Both the position numbers and the translations under genes were made by a program. 64,000 bases of DNA, taken from positions 4,575,501-4,639,500 of the forward strand of contig CP000781.1 of NCBI GenBank assembly GCA_000017645.1. Direction: 5' to 3'. Below, in pieces: positions 53,973 to 62,824 of this stretch; the first letter of the stretch is position 1; each line of letters opens with the position of its first letter. The notes beneath the pieces were generated by a model, which did not search any database, had not been told where the DNA came from, and saw nothing but the letters and a program-made list of their open reading frames with translations. Source of the DNA: Xanthobacter autotrophicus Py2 (lineage in GTDB: Bacteria; Pseudomonadota; Alphaproteobacteria; Rhizobiales; Xanthobacteraceae).

Positions 53973-55937
53973 ATGTCCAAGACGCCTCCTCCCGCCGCCG
54001 GCCCGCGCCGGCCGGTCGTTTCCGCTGACGCCCTGCTCGACACCATCCGCGGCCTCTGGCCCTATCTGTGGCCCGTGGGCCGCACGGACCTGCGGGCGCG
54101 CGTGGTCATTACCTTCGTGCTGCTGTTCGCCTCCAAGGGCGCGACCCTGGCGGTGCCGTTCCTGTTCAAATGGGCGACGGATGCGCTCACCGCCGAGGTG
54201 TCCTCGGGCGGCACCAGCGCCCCCACGCCGGCCTTCTGGGCCCTGGTGGTAGGCACGCCGGTGGCGCTCACGCTCGCCTACGGCCTCGGGCGCATCCTCA
54301 TGGCCGGGGTCACCCAGCTGCGTGACGGCATCTTCGCCAAGGTGGCGCTGAACGCGGTGCGGCGGCTCGCGCTCGAGACCTTCGAGCACATGCACGCCTT
54401 GTCCCTGCGCTTCCACCTTGAGCGCAAGACCGGCGGGCTCACCCGCGTGCTGGAGCGGGCGCGCTCGGGCATCGAGACCATCGTGCGCATGCTGGTGCTG
54501 CAGCTGGCGCCTACCATCGTCGAGCTGGCCATGGTCATCGGCGTGCTGTTCTTCGCCTTCGACTGGCGCTATGCGGCGGTGGTGGCGGTGACGGTGCTGC
54601 TCTATGGCTTCTTCACCTATTTCGCCAGCGAGTGGCGGCTCTCCATTCGCAAGGAGATGAACGAGAGCGACACCGACGCCAACACCAAGGCGGTTGACAG
54701 CCTGCTCAACTACGAGACGGTGAAGTATTTCGGCGCCGAGCGCTGGGAGACCCAGCGCTACGACCGCTCCATGGCGCGCTACGAGAAGGCGACGGTGAAC
54801 ACCTATACCTCGCTTGCCTGGCTGAACGCGGGGCAGGCGGTCATCTTCTCCATCGGCCTTGCGGTGGTGATGGTCATGTGCGTGCTCGATATCCGCGCAG
54901 GACGGCAGACGGTGGGCTCCTTCGTCATGATCAACGCCATGATGGTGCAGTTCTACATTCCGCTGAACTTCCTCGGCTTCATCTATCGCGAGATCAAGCA
55001 GGCCATCGTGGACATCGAGGCGATGTTCGCCGTGCTGGCGGTTGCGCCCGAGGTGAAGGACCAGCCGGCGGCGCAGGACCTCGTGGTGTCCGGCGGCACG
55101 GTGCGGTTCGAGAATGTGCGCTTTGCCTATGACGCCGGCCGCGAGATCCTGAAGGGCGTCACCTTCGAGGTGCCTGCGGGACGCACGGTGGCCATCGTCG
55201 GGCCGTCGGGGGCGGGAAAGTCAACGCTGTCGCGCCTGCTGTTCCGCTTCTACGACATCTCGTCCGGCCGCATCACCATCGACGGGCAGGACATCCGCGG
55301 AGTGCGGCAGGAGAGCCTGCGCGCCGCCATCGGCATGGTGCCGCAGGACACGGTGCTGTTCAACGACACCATCGCCTACAACATCCGCTACGGCCGCCCC
55401 GACGCCTCCGAGGCGGAGGTGGAGGAGGCGGCGCGCCTTGCCCAGATCGACGGTTTCATCCGCGCCACCCCCAAGGGCTACCGGACCGAAGTGGGCGAGC
55501 GCGGGCTGAAGCTGTCGGGCGGGGAGAAGCAACGCGTCGCCATCGCCCGCACCATCCTGAAGGCGCCGCCCATACTGGTGCTGGATGAGGCGACCTCCGC
55601 CCTCGACAGCCACACGGAGAAGGACATCCAGGACGCCCTTGAGCGGGTCTCGGAGGGGCGGACCACCCTGGTCATCGCCCACCGGCTCTCCACCGTGGTG
55701 GCAGCGGACGAGATTCTGGTTCTCGCGGAGGGGCGCGTGGCCGAGCGCGGTTGCCATGCGGAACTGCTGGCCCGCGGCGGCCTCTACGCCGCCCTGTGGA
55801 ACCGCCAGCGCGAGGCGGACGACGCGGCCATGGCGCTCGCCCGGGCGCAGGCGGCCGATCTCGGCGTGGCCGAGACCGGCGAACCCCATCCGGACGAGGA
55901 CGGCATCAGCGAGGAGCGGGTGAGCGCGGTCAGCTGA
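53973..55937 (+). CDS. Atm1-type (ABCB7/HMT1) ABC exporter
   Basis: A 654-residue half-transporter: six membrane helices (residues about 45-340) then an ATPase. Walker A 'GPSGAGKSTLSRLLFRFYD', signature 'LSGGEKQRVAIARTIL', Walker B 'ILVLDEATSALDSHTEKDIQ', switch 'VIAHRLSTVVAADEIL'. The membrane part has 'RDGIFAKVALNAVRRLALE' and 'FHLERKTGGLTRVLERARSG', typical of Atm1/ABCB7 proteins that export glutathione persulphide or metal-glutathione conjugates (structure known from Novosphingobium Atm1). Encoded directly after an ArsR-type gene, which suggests metal-stress control. C-terminal tail is acidic. Confidence 0.93.
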   Translation: MSKTPPPAAGPRRPVVSADALLDTIRGLWPYLWPVGRTDLRARVVITFVLLFASKGATLAVPFLFKWATDALTAEVSSGGTSAPTPAFWALVVGTPVALTLAYGLGRILMAGVTQLRDGIFAKVALNAVRRLALETFEHMHALSLRFHLERKTGGLTRVLERARSGIETIVRMLVLQLAPTIVELAMVIGVLFFAFDWRYAAVVAVTVLLYGFFTYFASEWRLSIRKEMNESDTDANTKAVDSLLNYETVKYFGAERWETQRYDRSMARYEKATVNTYTSLAWLNAGQAVIFSIGLAVVMVMCVLDIRAGRQTVGSFVMINAMMVQFYIPLNFLGFIYREIKQAIVDIEAMFAVLAVAPEVKDQPAAQDLVVSGGTVRFENVRFAYDAGREILKGVTFEVPAGRTVAIVGPSGAGKSTLSRLLFRFYDISSGRITIDGQDIRGVRQESLRAAIGMVPQDTVLFNDTIAYNIRYGRPDASEAEVEEAARLAQIDGFIRATPKGYRTEVGERGLKLSGGEKQRVAIARTILKAPPILVLDEATSALDSHTEKDIQDALERVSEGRTTLVIAHRLSTVVAADEILVLAEGRVAERGCHAELLARGGLYAALWNRQREADDAAMALARAQAADLGVAETGEPHPDEDGISEERVSAVS

Positions 55938-55950
55938 GCCAGACGCGAGA

Positions 55951-56388
55951 TCAGTGCGGCTGGTTGAAGGCCCAGACGACGCCGAAGGGATCGCGCACCT
56001 GCGCATAGCGGGCGCCCCAGAACATGTCGGAGGGTGGCATCATCACGCTCGCCCCCGCCGCCACGGCCCGCTCGAATGCCGCGTCCGTGTCGGTGACGTG
56101 CAGGCTGAGATTGAAGCCGCCCAGCTTCTCCACCGGGCCGGCGCAATATTCGGGATAGGGATCGGCCAGCATCACCGAGCTGCCGTTGATGTAGAGGTGC
56201 ACGTGCATGGTGCGGCCGCTGTCATCCGGAGGGATGGCGAAGGCGAGTTCCGCGCCAAGGGCGCTCTTGTAGAACTCGACTGCCTTCATGGCGCCGTCCA
56301 CCGTCAGGTAGGCCGTGACGCCGCCCTTTACCGGGGGCATGGCGCTGAAATCGGCCGTGGGAGTGGTCGTCTCGGCGGTATCGGACAT
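55951..56388 (-). CDS. VOC-family protein (PhnB/glyoxalase-like)
   Basis: A 145-residue protein starting at 56388 with the perfect ribosome site AGGAGG. VOC half-fold motifs: 'VTAYLTVDGAMKAVEFYKSA', 'GRTMHVHLYINGSSVMLADP' and 'YAQVRDPFGVVWAFNQPH'. PhnB-type members with this 'D.fG..W' end are often of unknown substrate. It shares the strand with the ECF sigma factor and DGPF genes just upstream (92 bases), a gene trio repeatedly seen together in bacteria, which suggests a common regulon. Confidence 0.87.
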   Translation of the reverse strand: MSDTAETTTPTADFSAMPPVKGGVTAYLTVDGAMKAVEFYKSALGAELAFAIPPDDSGRTMHVHLYINGSSVMLADPYPEYCAGPVEKLGGFNLSLHVTDTDAAFERAVAAGASVMMPPSDMFWGARYAQVRDPFGVVWAFNQPH

Positions 56389-56480
56389 GGTTTTCCTCCT
56401 GCTGGAGCCCCGGAAAGGGGGCGCCCGTGCTGCAAGAACGTCCCCCGGGCCGGCATCCCGACAGCCGGCCGCGAACTTTT

Positions 56481-57740
56481 TCAGGTCCCGGCCTCGGCCA
56501 TCAGCCGGTCGAGATGGGTGCGGATGTGGTCGGCCTCGGCGGGTGTGTTGGCGAGGGCGATCGCACGGTCGAAGGCTTCCCGCGCCTCCACCCTCCGGCC
56601 CAGCTCCAGCAGGAAGGCGCCACGGGCGCCGAAATAGTGGAAATAACCCGAGAGCTGCGGCGCTAACGGCTCGATCATGGCAAGGGCCGCCGCGGCGCCC
56701 CTCACCTTGTTCACCGCCACGGCGCGGTTGAGGGTGACCACGGGGGAGGGCTGGAGATATTCCAGCGTCGCATAGAGCGCGTCGATCTGCGCCCAGTCCG
56801 TCTCCTCCGGCCGGGGCGCGCGGGCATGGAGGGCGGCGATGGCCGCCTGCACCTGATAGGCGCCGGGCCGGCGGTGGCGCATGGCCTTGTCGATCAGGGC
56901 GAGGCCTTCGGTGATGCGGGTGCGATCCCATCGGGTGCGGTCCTGCGCGTCCAGCAGGATCACGCGCCCGTCGGCGTCGAAGCGCGCGGCGGCGCGGGCG
57001 TGCTGGAGCAGGAGGAGGGCGTTGAGCCCCATGATCTCCGGCTCGGTGGGGAACAGGCGCAGCAGCAGCCGGGCGAGACGGATGGCGTCGTCGCACAGGG
57101 CGGCGCGATCCGGGTCGGGACCGGCCGAATAGCCTTCGTTGAACACGAGATAGACCATGGCCGCCACGGTGCCGAGCCGCTCCGCCCGCTCCACCGGCCC
57201 CGGAGCCTCGAACGGCACGTCGGCTTTGGCGATGCGGCCCTTCGCCCGCGTGATGCGCTGCTCCATGGCCGCCTCACTGACGAGGAAGGCGCGGGCGATC
57301 TGCTTCACCGACAGGCCGGAGACGATGCGCAGGGCCAGCGCGATCTGTTGGGTCACTGGCAGCTCGGGATGGCAGCAGATGAACAGCAGGCGCAGCACGT
57401 CGTCGCGATAGTGGGAATTGTCCAGGCGCTCGGCGAGGCCGGCTTCGGCATCATCGAGGTCGGACAATTGCTCGTCCGGGGGCAGGGGATCATGGCGCGC
57501 CCGTTTGCGCACCCCGTCGAGGGCGGCATTGCGGCCCACCAGAATCAGCCACGCAGCCGGGTCGCGTGGCGGGCCGTTCACCGGCCAGGTTTTCAGCGCG
57601 CGCAGGCAGGCTTCCTGAAAGGCCTCCTCCGCGGTGTCGAGATCACGGAAATAGCGCAGCAGGGCCGCCACCGCCTGGGGCCGCGCGGCGGTGAGCGCGG
57701 TGTTGATCCATGCCGCATCGCCGAGCGCCGAGGTGGTCAC
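56481..57740 (-). CDS. ECF sigma factor with C-terminal TPR-like extension (ECF42 group)
   Basis: A 419-residue sigma-70-type factor starting at a GTG (57740) that overlaps the stop of the DGPF gene by 4 bases. Regions 2 (about 22-85, 'LRYFRDLDTAEEAFQEACLR', 'AAWLILVGRNAALDGVRKRA') and 4 (about 110-170, 'SGLSVKQIARAFLVSEAAME') are followed by a long helical domain with TPR-like repeats ('ALYATLEYLQPSPVVTLNRA', 'LELGRRVEAREAFDRAIALA') instead of an anti-sigma partner. The ECF42 group has this form and genomic association with DGPF/YCII proteins. The trigger and target genes are unknown here. Confidence 0.9.
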   Translation of the reverse strand: MTTSALGDAAWINTALTAARPQAVAALLRYFRDLDTAEEAFQEACLRALKTWPVNGPPRDPAAWLILVGRNAALDGVRKRARHDPLPPDEQLSDLDDAEAGLAERLDNSHYRDDVLRLLFICCHPELPVTQQIALALRIVSGLSVKQIARAFLVSEAAMEQRITRAKGRIAKADVPFEAPGPVERAERLGTVAAMVYLVFNEGYSAGPDPDRAALCDDAIRLARLLLRLFPTEPEIMGLNALLLLQHARAAARFDADGRVILLDAQDRTRWDRTRITEGLALIDKAMRHRRPGAYQVQAAIAALHARAPRPEETDWAQIDALYATLEYLQPSPVVTLNRAVAVNKVRGAAAALAMIEPLAPQLSGYFHYFGARGAFLLELGRRVEAREAFDRAIALANTPAEADHIRTHLDRLMAEAGT

Positions 57741-58111
57741 GGCGCCACTCGCTGGTCCGGAAAGAACATGCCCACCGGCCGGATCTCATAGGCGCCGCCG
57801 GGATTGGCGGCGGCGAGGTCGCGGGCGATGGCGAGCGCGTCGTCAAGGTCGGCTGCGTCCACCAGATAGAAGCCGAGCAACTGCTCCTTGGTCTCGGCGA
57901 ACGGCCCGTCGATGACGAGGGGCGGCTCCTCGCTCTTGCGCAGGGTGGTGGCGGCGGTGGTGGGCAGCAGGCGCAGCGACGCGCCCATCTTGCCCGCCTT
58001 GATGAGGCGCTCCTGCACCACCGCGAGCTTCGCCATGACGGCGTCGTCCTCCGCCTTGCTCCAGGCGCAGACCACGTCTTCTTTCTGGTAGCAGAGGATG
58101 GCGTACATCAT
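57737..58111 (-). CDS. YCII-family DGPF protein
   Basis: A 124-residue protein with the motif 'DGPFAETKEQLLGFYLVD' that names the family, plus 'MYAILCYQKEDVV' at the start and 'GGAYEIRPVGMF' at the end. The fold is ferredoxin-like, as in YCII. ATG 58111 is preferred to the TTG at 58117. Its stop overlaps the sigma-factor GTG. DGPF proteins accompany ECF42 sigma factors and may take part in their signalling; the mechanism is unknown. Confidence 0.9.
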   Translation of the reverse strand: MMYAILCYQKEDVVCAWSKAEDDAVMAKLAVVQERLIKAGKMGASLRLLPTTAATTLRKSEEPPLVIDGPFAETKEQLLGFYLVDAADLDDALAIARDLAAANPGGAYEIRPVGMFFPDQRVAP

Positions 58112-58229
58112 GGGCAAGGCTCCCGTGGTCTTGTCCTAGGACGCGGGAGTATGCCCATGGCCGACAGGCGGATGCAAAAATCGCGAAGCTTTGCCGGGGA
58201 AGGGGTTGGGGGGCCTTCCCCGGCAGATC

Positions 58230-59738
58230 TCACGCCGCCTGGTGCTGCTCCATCTCGCCGCCGTAGCGCCGCACCAGGTGGGCCTTGAACACCGAGGCGT
58301 CGAGGGGCCGGCCGGTGGCGCGGGTCAGCAGAGCGTCCGTCTCCAGCAGCGATCCCTGGCTGTGGACGTTGGTGCGCAGCCACGCCAGCAGCGGCGCGAA
58401 ATCGCCGCGGGCGATGCCGGGCAGGATGGACGGGTCGGCCTTGCAGGCGGCGTCGAACAGCTGCGCCGCCGTCATGGCACCGAGGGTATAGGTGGGGAAG
58501 TAGCCCCAGCCACCGCTCGGCCAATGGATATCCTGCAGGCAGCCGAGCCGGTCGTCCGGCGGCACCACGCCCAGCAGCGTCTTCATGCCCTCGGCCCAGG
58601 CGCCGGGCAGGTCGGACAGCTTCATCTCGTCGCCGATCAGCGCCTTTTCGAGGCGATAGCGCAGGATGACATGGGCGGGATAAGTCACCTCGTCCGCATC
58701 CACGCGGATGAAGCCGCGCTCCACCCGGGTATAGGAGCGCCACAGGGCCTCGGCCTCCCAGGCGGGGCCGGCGCCATTGAAGGCGGCGCGCATGCGGGGG
58801 GCGGCGAAGGTGAGGAATTCGCGGCTGCGGCAGGCCTGCATCTCCATCAGCAGGGACTGGCTCTCGTGCACGCTCATGGAGCGGGCCTGTCCCACCGGCT
58901 GGAAGATGTAGTCGCGCGGGCGGCCCTGCTCGTAGAGGGCGTGGCCGGTTTCGTGCAGCACCCCCATGAGGGCCTTGGAGAAATTGGCCTCGTCGTAGCG
59001 CGTGGTGATGCGCACGTCGTTGTCGGCGCCGCCGCAGAAGGGGTGGGTGGAGACATCGAGGCGGCCACGGTCGAAATCGAAGCCCACCGTCCTCATCATC
59101 TCGACGCCCAACGCGCGCTGGGCCTCAACCGCGAACGGGCCGGATAAGGGCGGCGTCGCCGGGCGGCGGGACTGCACCTCCAGCACCTGCTCGGTGAAGG
59201 CGGGCAGAAACTGGGCGAGATCGTCGAACAAGGCGTCGATGCGCGCGGAGCGGCCACCGGGCTCGTAGTCGTTCAACAGCGCGTCATAGGTGGAGAGGCC
59301 GAGCTTCTCGCCCTTGGCCTGTCCCATCTCCCGCTGCAGGCGCAGCACCTCTTCCAGATAGGGCAGGAGCGCGGGGAAATCCGCCTCGGCGCGGGCCTTG
59401 CGCCAGGCCATCTCGCACTTGGACGAAGCCCGGCTCGCGGCGTCCACGAGATCGGCGGGCAGGGCGGTCTGCACGGTGTATTGCCGCTCGATCTCGCGCA
59501 CGTTCGCCTGTTCCCACGGGCCGAGATCCTCGCCGGAGGCGCCGGCGAGCCAGTCGCCGATGCGCGGGTCGGTCACCATTCCGTGATGGAGCACCCGCAG
59601 CAGCGCGAGACTCTCGGCGCGGGTTTCGGCGGCACCCTTGGGCATCATGGTGTCGCTGTCCCACTGCAGGATGCCGATGCCATTGCCGAGGGCGGCGGTG
59701 CGGGTGAAATGGGCGGAAAGCTCGGAATATGCGCTCAT
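58230..59738 (-). CDS. M32-family metallocarboxypeptidase (Taq-type)
   Basis: A 502-residue zinc carboxypeptidase. The zinc motif 'ALMGVLHETGHALYEQGRP' (HExxH form HETGH) and the family motifs 'DVRITTRYDEANF', 'SMSVHESQSLLMEMQ' with the third-ligand Glu, and 'YPAHVILRYRLEKALI' are present. It cuts C-terminal residues with broad specificity in the cytosol. ATG 59738 ('MSAYSELSAHF') fits the family start; the open frame to 59861 is discounted. Length normal. Confidence 0.95.
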   Translation of the reverse strand: MSAYSELSAHFTRTAALGNGIGILQWDSDTMMPKGAAETRAESLALLRVLHHGMVTDPRIGDWLAGASGEDLGPWEQANVREIERQYTVQTALPADLVDAASRASSKCEMAWRKARAEADFPALLPYLEEVLRLQREMGQAKGEKLGLSTYDALLNDYEPGGRSARIDALFDDLAQFLPAFTEQVLEVQSRRPATPPLSGPFAVEAQRALGVEMMRTVGFDFDRGRLDVSTHPFCGGADNDVRITTRYDEANFSKALMGVLHETGHALYEQGRPRDYIFQPVGQARSMSVHESQSLLMEMQACRSREFLTFAAPRMRAAFNGAGPAWEAEALWRSYTRVERGFIRVDADEVTYPAHVILRYRLEKALIGDEMKLSDLPGAWAEGMKTLLGVVPPDDRLGCLQDIHWPSGGWGYFPTYTLGAMTAAQLFDAACKADPSILPGIARGDFAPLLAWLRTNVHSQGSLLETDALLTRATGRPLDASVFKAHLVRRYGGEMEQHQAA

Positions 59739-59929
59739 GGTCGTGAAAATCCCGATGGCCGGACGGCCGTGTTTGAAAGCGATGGTGCGACGGTAGAGAA
59801 CCGCGCCCGCCAAGAAAAGCCCCCGACGCCAGCCGCCCGCAGGCCGCCCCGGGCGAGGCAAAAAGAAACCCGGCGCGGGCGGGGCCCGGCCGGGTGGAGG
59901 TACTCAGGGGTCGAAACGTCGAAGGATGC

Positions 59930-60265
59930 TCAAGCCGCCTTCTCGCCGGGGGTCAACGAAAGGACGGACTCATACCCTTCAAACTCCGGACCGCCGATAT
60001 AGTTCACGCGATTGGACGAAGATCCTGCATCACGATGGGCGAGGCGGAAAGCCTCGGACTTGGTCCAGGCTTCGAAATCCGCCTTGGTCGCCCACACGGT
60101 GTGGGAGATGTAGAGGGTGTACTCCTCCTTCTCCGGGCCGCGGCACAGGTCGAAGGCGACGAAGCCCGGAACGGCGGCGATGTAGGTGTCGCGCTCGCGC
60201 CAGACGCGCTCGAACTCCGCTTCCGAGCCGTGCTTCACCTTGAACCTGTTGGTGGCAATGAACAT
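59930..60265 (-). CDS. IsdG-like haem-degrading monooxygenase
   Basis: A 111-residue ABM-fold protein. The catalytic residues of IsdG-type haem oxygenases, Asn, Trp and His, are seen as Asn6 ('MFIATNRFKV'), Trp67 ('DFEAWTKSEAF') and His77 ('RLAHRDAG'), the same spacing as in IsdG. It would ruffle and open the haem ring to release iron. Its position 60 bases after the TonB haem receptor gene, same strand, supports a haem role; HmuQ/HmuD of Bradyrhizobium belong to this family. The product (biliverdin or another chromophore) cannot be told. Confidence 0.85.
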   Translation of the reverse strand: MFIATNRFKVKHGSEAEFERVWRERDTYIAAVPGFVAFDLCRGPEKEEYTLYISHTVWATKADFEAWTKSEAFRLAHRDAGSSSNRVNYIGGPEFEGYESVLSLTPGEKAA

Positions 60266-60325
60266 TTCTCATACTCCGACGTGTCAAAAAGTGACGGGGT
60301 GAATGGCTGCGCCGGACCGGCGTGG

Positions 60326-62530
60326 CTACTTGTAGAGGGGAGACGGGGTCGCCGCGGCGATGGTGTCTGCCCCGAACCGGATGCGCAGCCCGCCCTTCAC
60401 GGTGAGGCCGGCGCTGGGCAGGAACTGTTGGTATTGAGTGTACTGCTCGTTGAGCAGGTTCTCAACGGAGAGCGAGGCGAGCACGTTCTCGCTGGGCTGG
60501 TAGCCCACATAGGCGTTCACGAGGTTAAAGCTCGGGGTCGGCTCGTAGGGCGCGTCGGCCGGCATGTCGGCCTCGGTCACGGCGGCCACCCACTGCCAGC
60601 GCACAGACACGGTGAGCTTCTTGTCGAGGAAGCGGGCGCCGAGCGTGCCGGCCACGTTGTTGGGCATGGTGTTGGACAGCGGCCCGCCGGTTTCTGTGTT
60701 CTCGCCGTCTGAGACGGTCACGTTGAAGCCGGCGAACCACGCCCCCGCGTCGTAGTTGCTTTCGAGCTCGAAGCCCTGGAGGCGGGCCTGAGCGATGTTC
60801 TGGTACTGGTAGTTGGCATAGGTGCCGTAGCGCGTCATCTGATAGCCGACCAGCTCGATGTAGTCGTCCACGTCGTTGCGGTAGATGTTGGCCTTGGCAC
60901 GGAACTTGTCGCCGTTCACGAAGATATCGTCGAAACGGACGTTGAGGCCGAGCTCCTTGTTCTTGCCCACCTCCGGCTGGAGATAAGGATTGGGCACGAA
61001 GCAGAACACGCCATAGCTGCCGTCCGGGCAGAAGACGAGGGGGATGTTCGGCGGGTGCGCGCCGTTCACCAGTGTCTCGGTCACGGCCGGGGCGCGGTAG
61101 CCTTCCGCATAGGTGCCGTAGAAGGTCAGCCAGTTCCAGGGCGTGATGCCCAGCGTGAACTTCGGCGAGAAGCGCTGGCCATCAGTGGAGACGCCGTCGC
61201 CGTTGAGGCTGTAGGTGTCGTAGCGCACCGCCGCCTGCGCTTCCAGCCAGCTGGAATAATTGGCCTTCCACTGCACGAAGGCCCCGCCCACGCCGCGCTC
61301 GCCCGACGGGTTGTAGCCGTCGCCGAAGCCGTAATTGTCCACGTTGTTCACGTCGTCGTGGAAATAGTCGCCGCCGATGGTGATGGCGTTGCGGATGTCG
61401 TTCCAGACGAAGCGCGACGTGTTGTTGGCGTCGAAGCCCACGGTGTCGATGGTGAAATAGCGCGGATTGCCAACGGCGCCCGTCACCGAGCTTGCGGTTC
61501 CGGCCACCTTGATCTGGTCCTGCTTCACCCGGTTCCAGTAGAGGGTGCTGCGCCAGTCGAACACGTTGTCATTGGGATTGGTGTAGTTCCAGCTCGCGGT
61601 GGCGGTCTGGTTCAGCACGGTGGAGCCGTACTGGGTGGCGGTGGAAGGAATGGCACCGTTCACCAGCGCCGCATTGTAGGTGGTGTAATCGGCATTGTAG
61701 TTGAGGCCGGTGAACTTCACTTCGTGAAAGTCCGCCGGGCGGAAGGTGGCCTTGGCGATGCCGGTCCAGGTGTCGTAGCCGGTGCCGGGCACCACGTCGC
61801 CGTTGCCGTCCTTGTAGTCGCTCTGGGTGCGATAGGTGCCGCCGAGGAACAGGTCCACGTTCTGGCCCACACGCGCTGCGGCGAACAGGGAGCCAAAGCC
61901 CATGGGGCCGTTGGAGCCGAACTCTTCGAGGGATTCCACGCCCCAGGTCTGGCCCTTCTTGATGATGTCGTCGGCATCCTTGGTGCGCATGGTGACCACG
62001 CCGCCGATGGCGCCCGAGCCATAGATGTTGGAGACCGGGCCGCGCACCACGTCCACGTCGGCGAGCAGGCCCGGCTCCAGGAAGAAGGAGCCGGCGCCGG
62101 TGCCATGGCCGAGCTGCGTGAAGTTCTGCCGCGCCCCGTCCACGAACACCGCCACGCGCCCGTAGTCCTGCATGCCGCGGATGTTGATGGAGGCCTGGGG
62201 CGAGTTGCCGTTCTGGATCACCGTGGTGCCGGGCATGCCGAAGAACACGTCCTGCGTGCGCGACGGCATGAGCTGCTCAAGGTCTTCCGGGCGCACCACG
62301 CTGATGGCGGCGAGGGCGTCGATGGTGCGCTCCGGCGTGAGGCTGGCAGCCACCGTGATGGTGTCGAGGGACATCTCGCCCTCTGTCTCGGCCTGAGCCG
62401 TCGCGGGTGTCGCGCTCTGGGCGAACGCCGCGCCCTCCATGCCGGCGAGCAGCGCGCAGGTGGCAACGCCTGAACGCAGAAGCCTGCTGGACCACATACA
62501 AACGCCCGCTGTCTGCGGCCTGAGCGCCAT
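60326..62530 (-). CDS. hmuR: TonB-dependent haem/haemoglobin receptor
   Basis: A 734-residue outer-membrane receptor. Signal peptide to about residue 37 ('LLAGMEGAAFAQ'), a plug domain (about 60-190: 'RPEDLEQLMPSRTQDVFFGM', 'INIRGMQDYGRVAVFVDGAR', 'DVDVVRGPVSNIYGSGAIGG') and a 22-strand barrel with the motif region 'FYGTYAEGYRAPAVTETLVN' and 'FVPNPYLQPEVGKNKELGLN', the FRAP/NPxL type found in haem receptors. The TonB box is not certain. The start has GGAGAG upstream. Divergent from hmuT, sharing a regulatory region. Confidence 0.9.
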   Translation of the reverse strand: MALRPQTAGVCMWSSRLLRSGVATCALLAGMEGAAFAQSATPATAQAETEGEMSLDTITVAASLTPERTIDALAAISVVRPEDLEQLMPSRTQDVFFGMPGTTVIQNGNSPQASINIRGMQDYGRVAVFVDGARQNFTQLGHGTGAGSFFLEPGLLADVDVVRGPVSNIYGSGAIGGVVTMRTKDADDIIKKGQTWGVESLEEFGSNGPMGFGSLFAAARVGQNVDLFLGGTYRTQSDYKDGNGDVVPGTGYDTWTGIAKATFRPADFHEVKFTGLNYNADYTTYNAALVNGAIPSTATQYGSTVLNQTATASWNYTNPNDNVFDWRSTLYWNRVKQDQIKVAGTASSVTGAVGNPRYFTIDTVGFDANNTSRFVWNDIRNAITIGGDYFHDDVNNVDNYGFGDGYNPSGERGVGGAFVQWKANYSSWLEAQAAVRYDTYSLNGDGVSTDGQRFSPKFTLGITPWNWLTFYGTYAEGYRAPAVTETLVNGAHPPNIPLVFCPDGSYGVFCFVPNPYLQPEVGKNKELGLNVRFDDIFVNGDKFRAKANIYRNDVDDYIELVGYQMTRYGTYANYQYQNIAQARLQGFELESNYDAGAWFAGFNVTVSDGENTETGGPLSNTMPNNVAGTLGARFLDKKLTVSVRWQWVAAVTEADMPADAPYEPTPSFNLVNAYVGYQPSENVLASLSVENLLNEQYTQYQQFLPSAGLTVKGGLRIRFGADTIAAATPSPLYK

Positions 62531-62733
62531 GATCGTCTCTCCGGAATCGGTGCGTGATCGGGCTGGCTACCGTCCGCATTCCGGACGTGGCGCGCTGCGG
62601 GCATCCCCGCCTGTCCCTCCTGAGCTACCGTTCGGGCATGGTGGCGTCAAGATTTTTACATGTTTGTTGCCAATCAATGGAAATAACGTCACTGATTGTG
62701 GCAGATAAACAACGCATGGAGATCTGATTGAAC

Positions 62734-62824
62734 TTTGAAAAAATCAAAACTGTCGAAATATGCAGTGCAATATATGCGTGAGTGGCATGAAATGGAAATG
62801 TTATAATTCAATGAATAGGTCATT
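62734..62824. promoter_or_regulatory. Candidate iron/haem control sites between hmuR and hmuT
   Basis: The divergent gap is AT-rich in a GC-rich genome. Two inverted repeats of identical geometry occur: TTTGA-N5-TCAAA (62734-62748) and AATGA-N5-TCATT (62810-62824), sharing TGA-N5-TCA. The second overlaps the hmuT start. A looser CAATCA/TGATTG pair lies at 62671-62698. An iron-dependent repressor (Irr, RirA or Fur type) is expected; none of their usual boxes is clearly matched. Confidence 0.4.
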
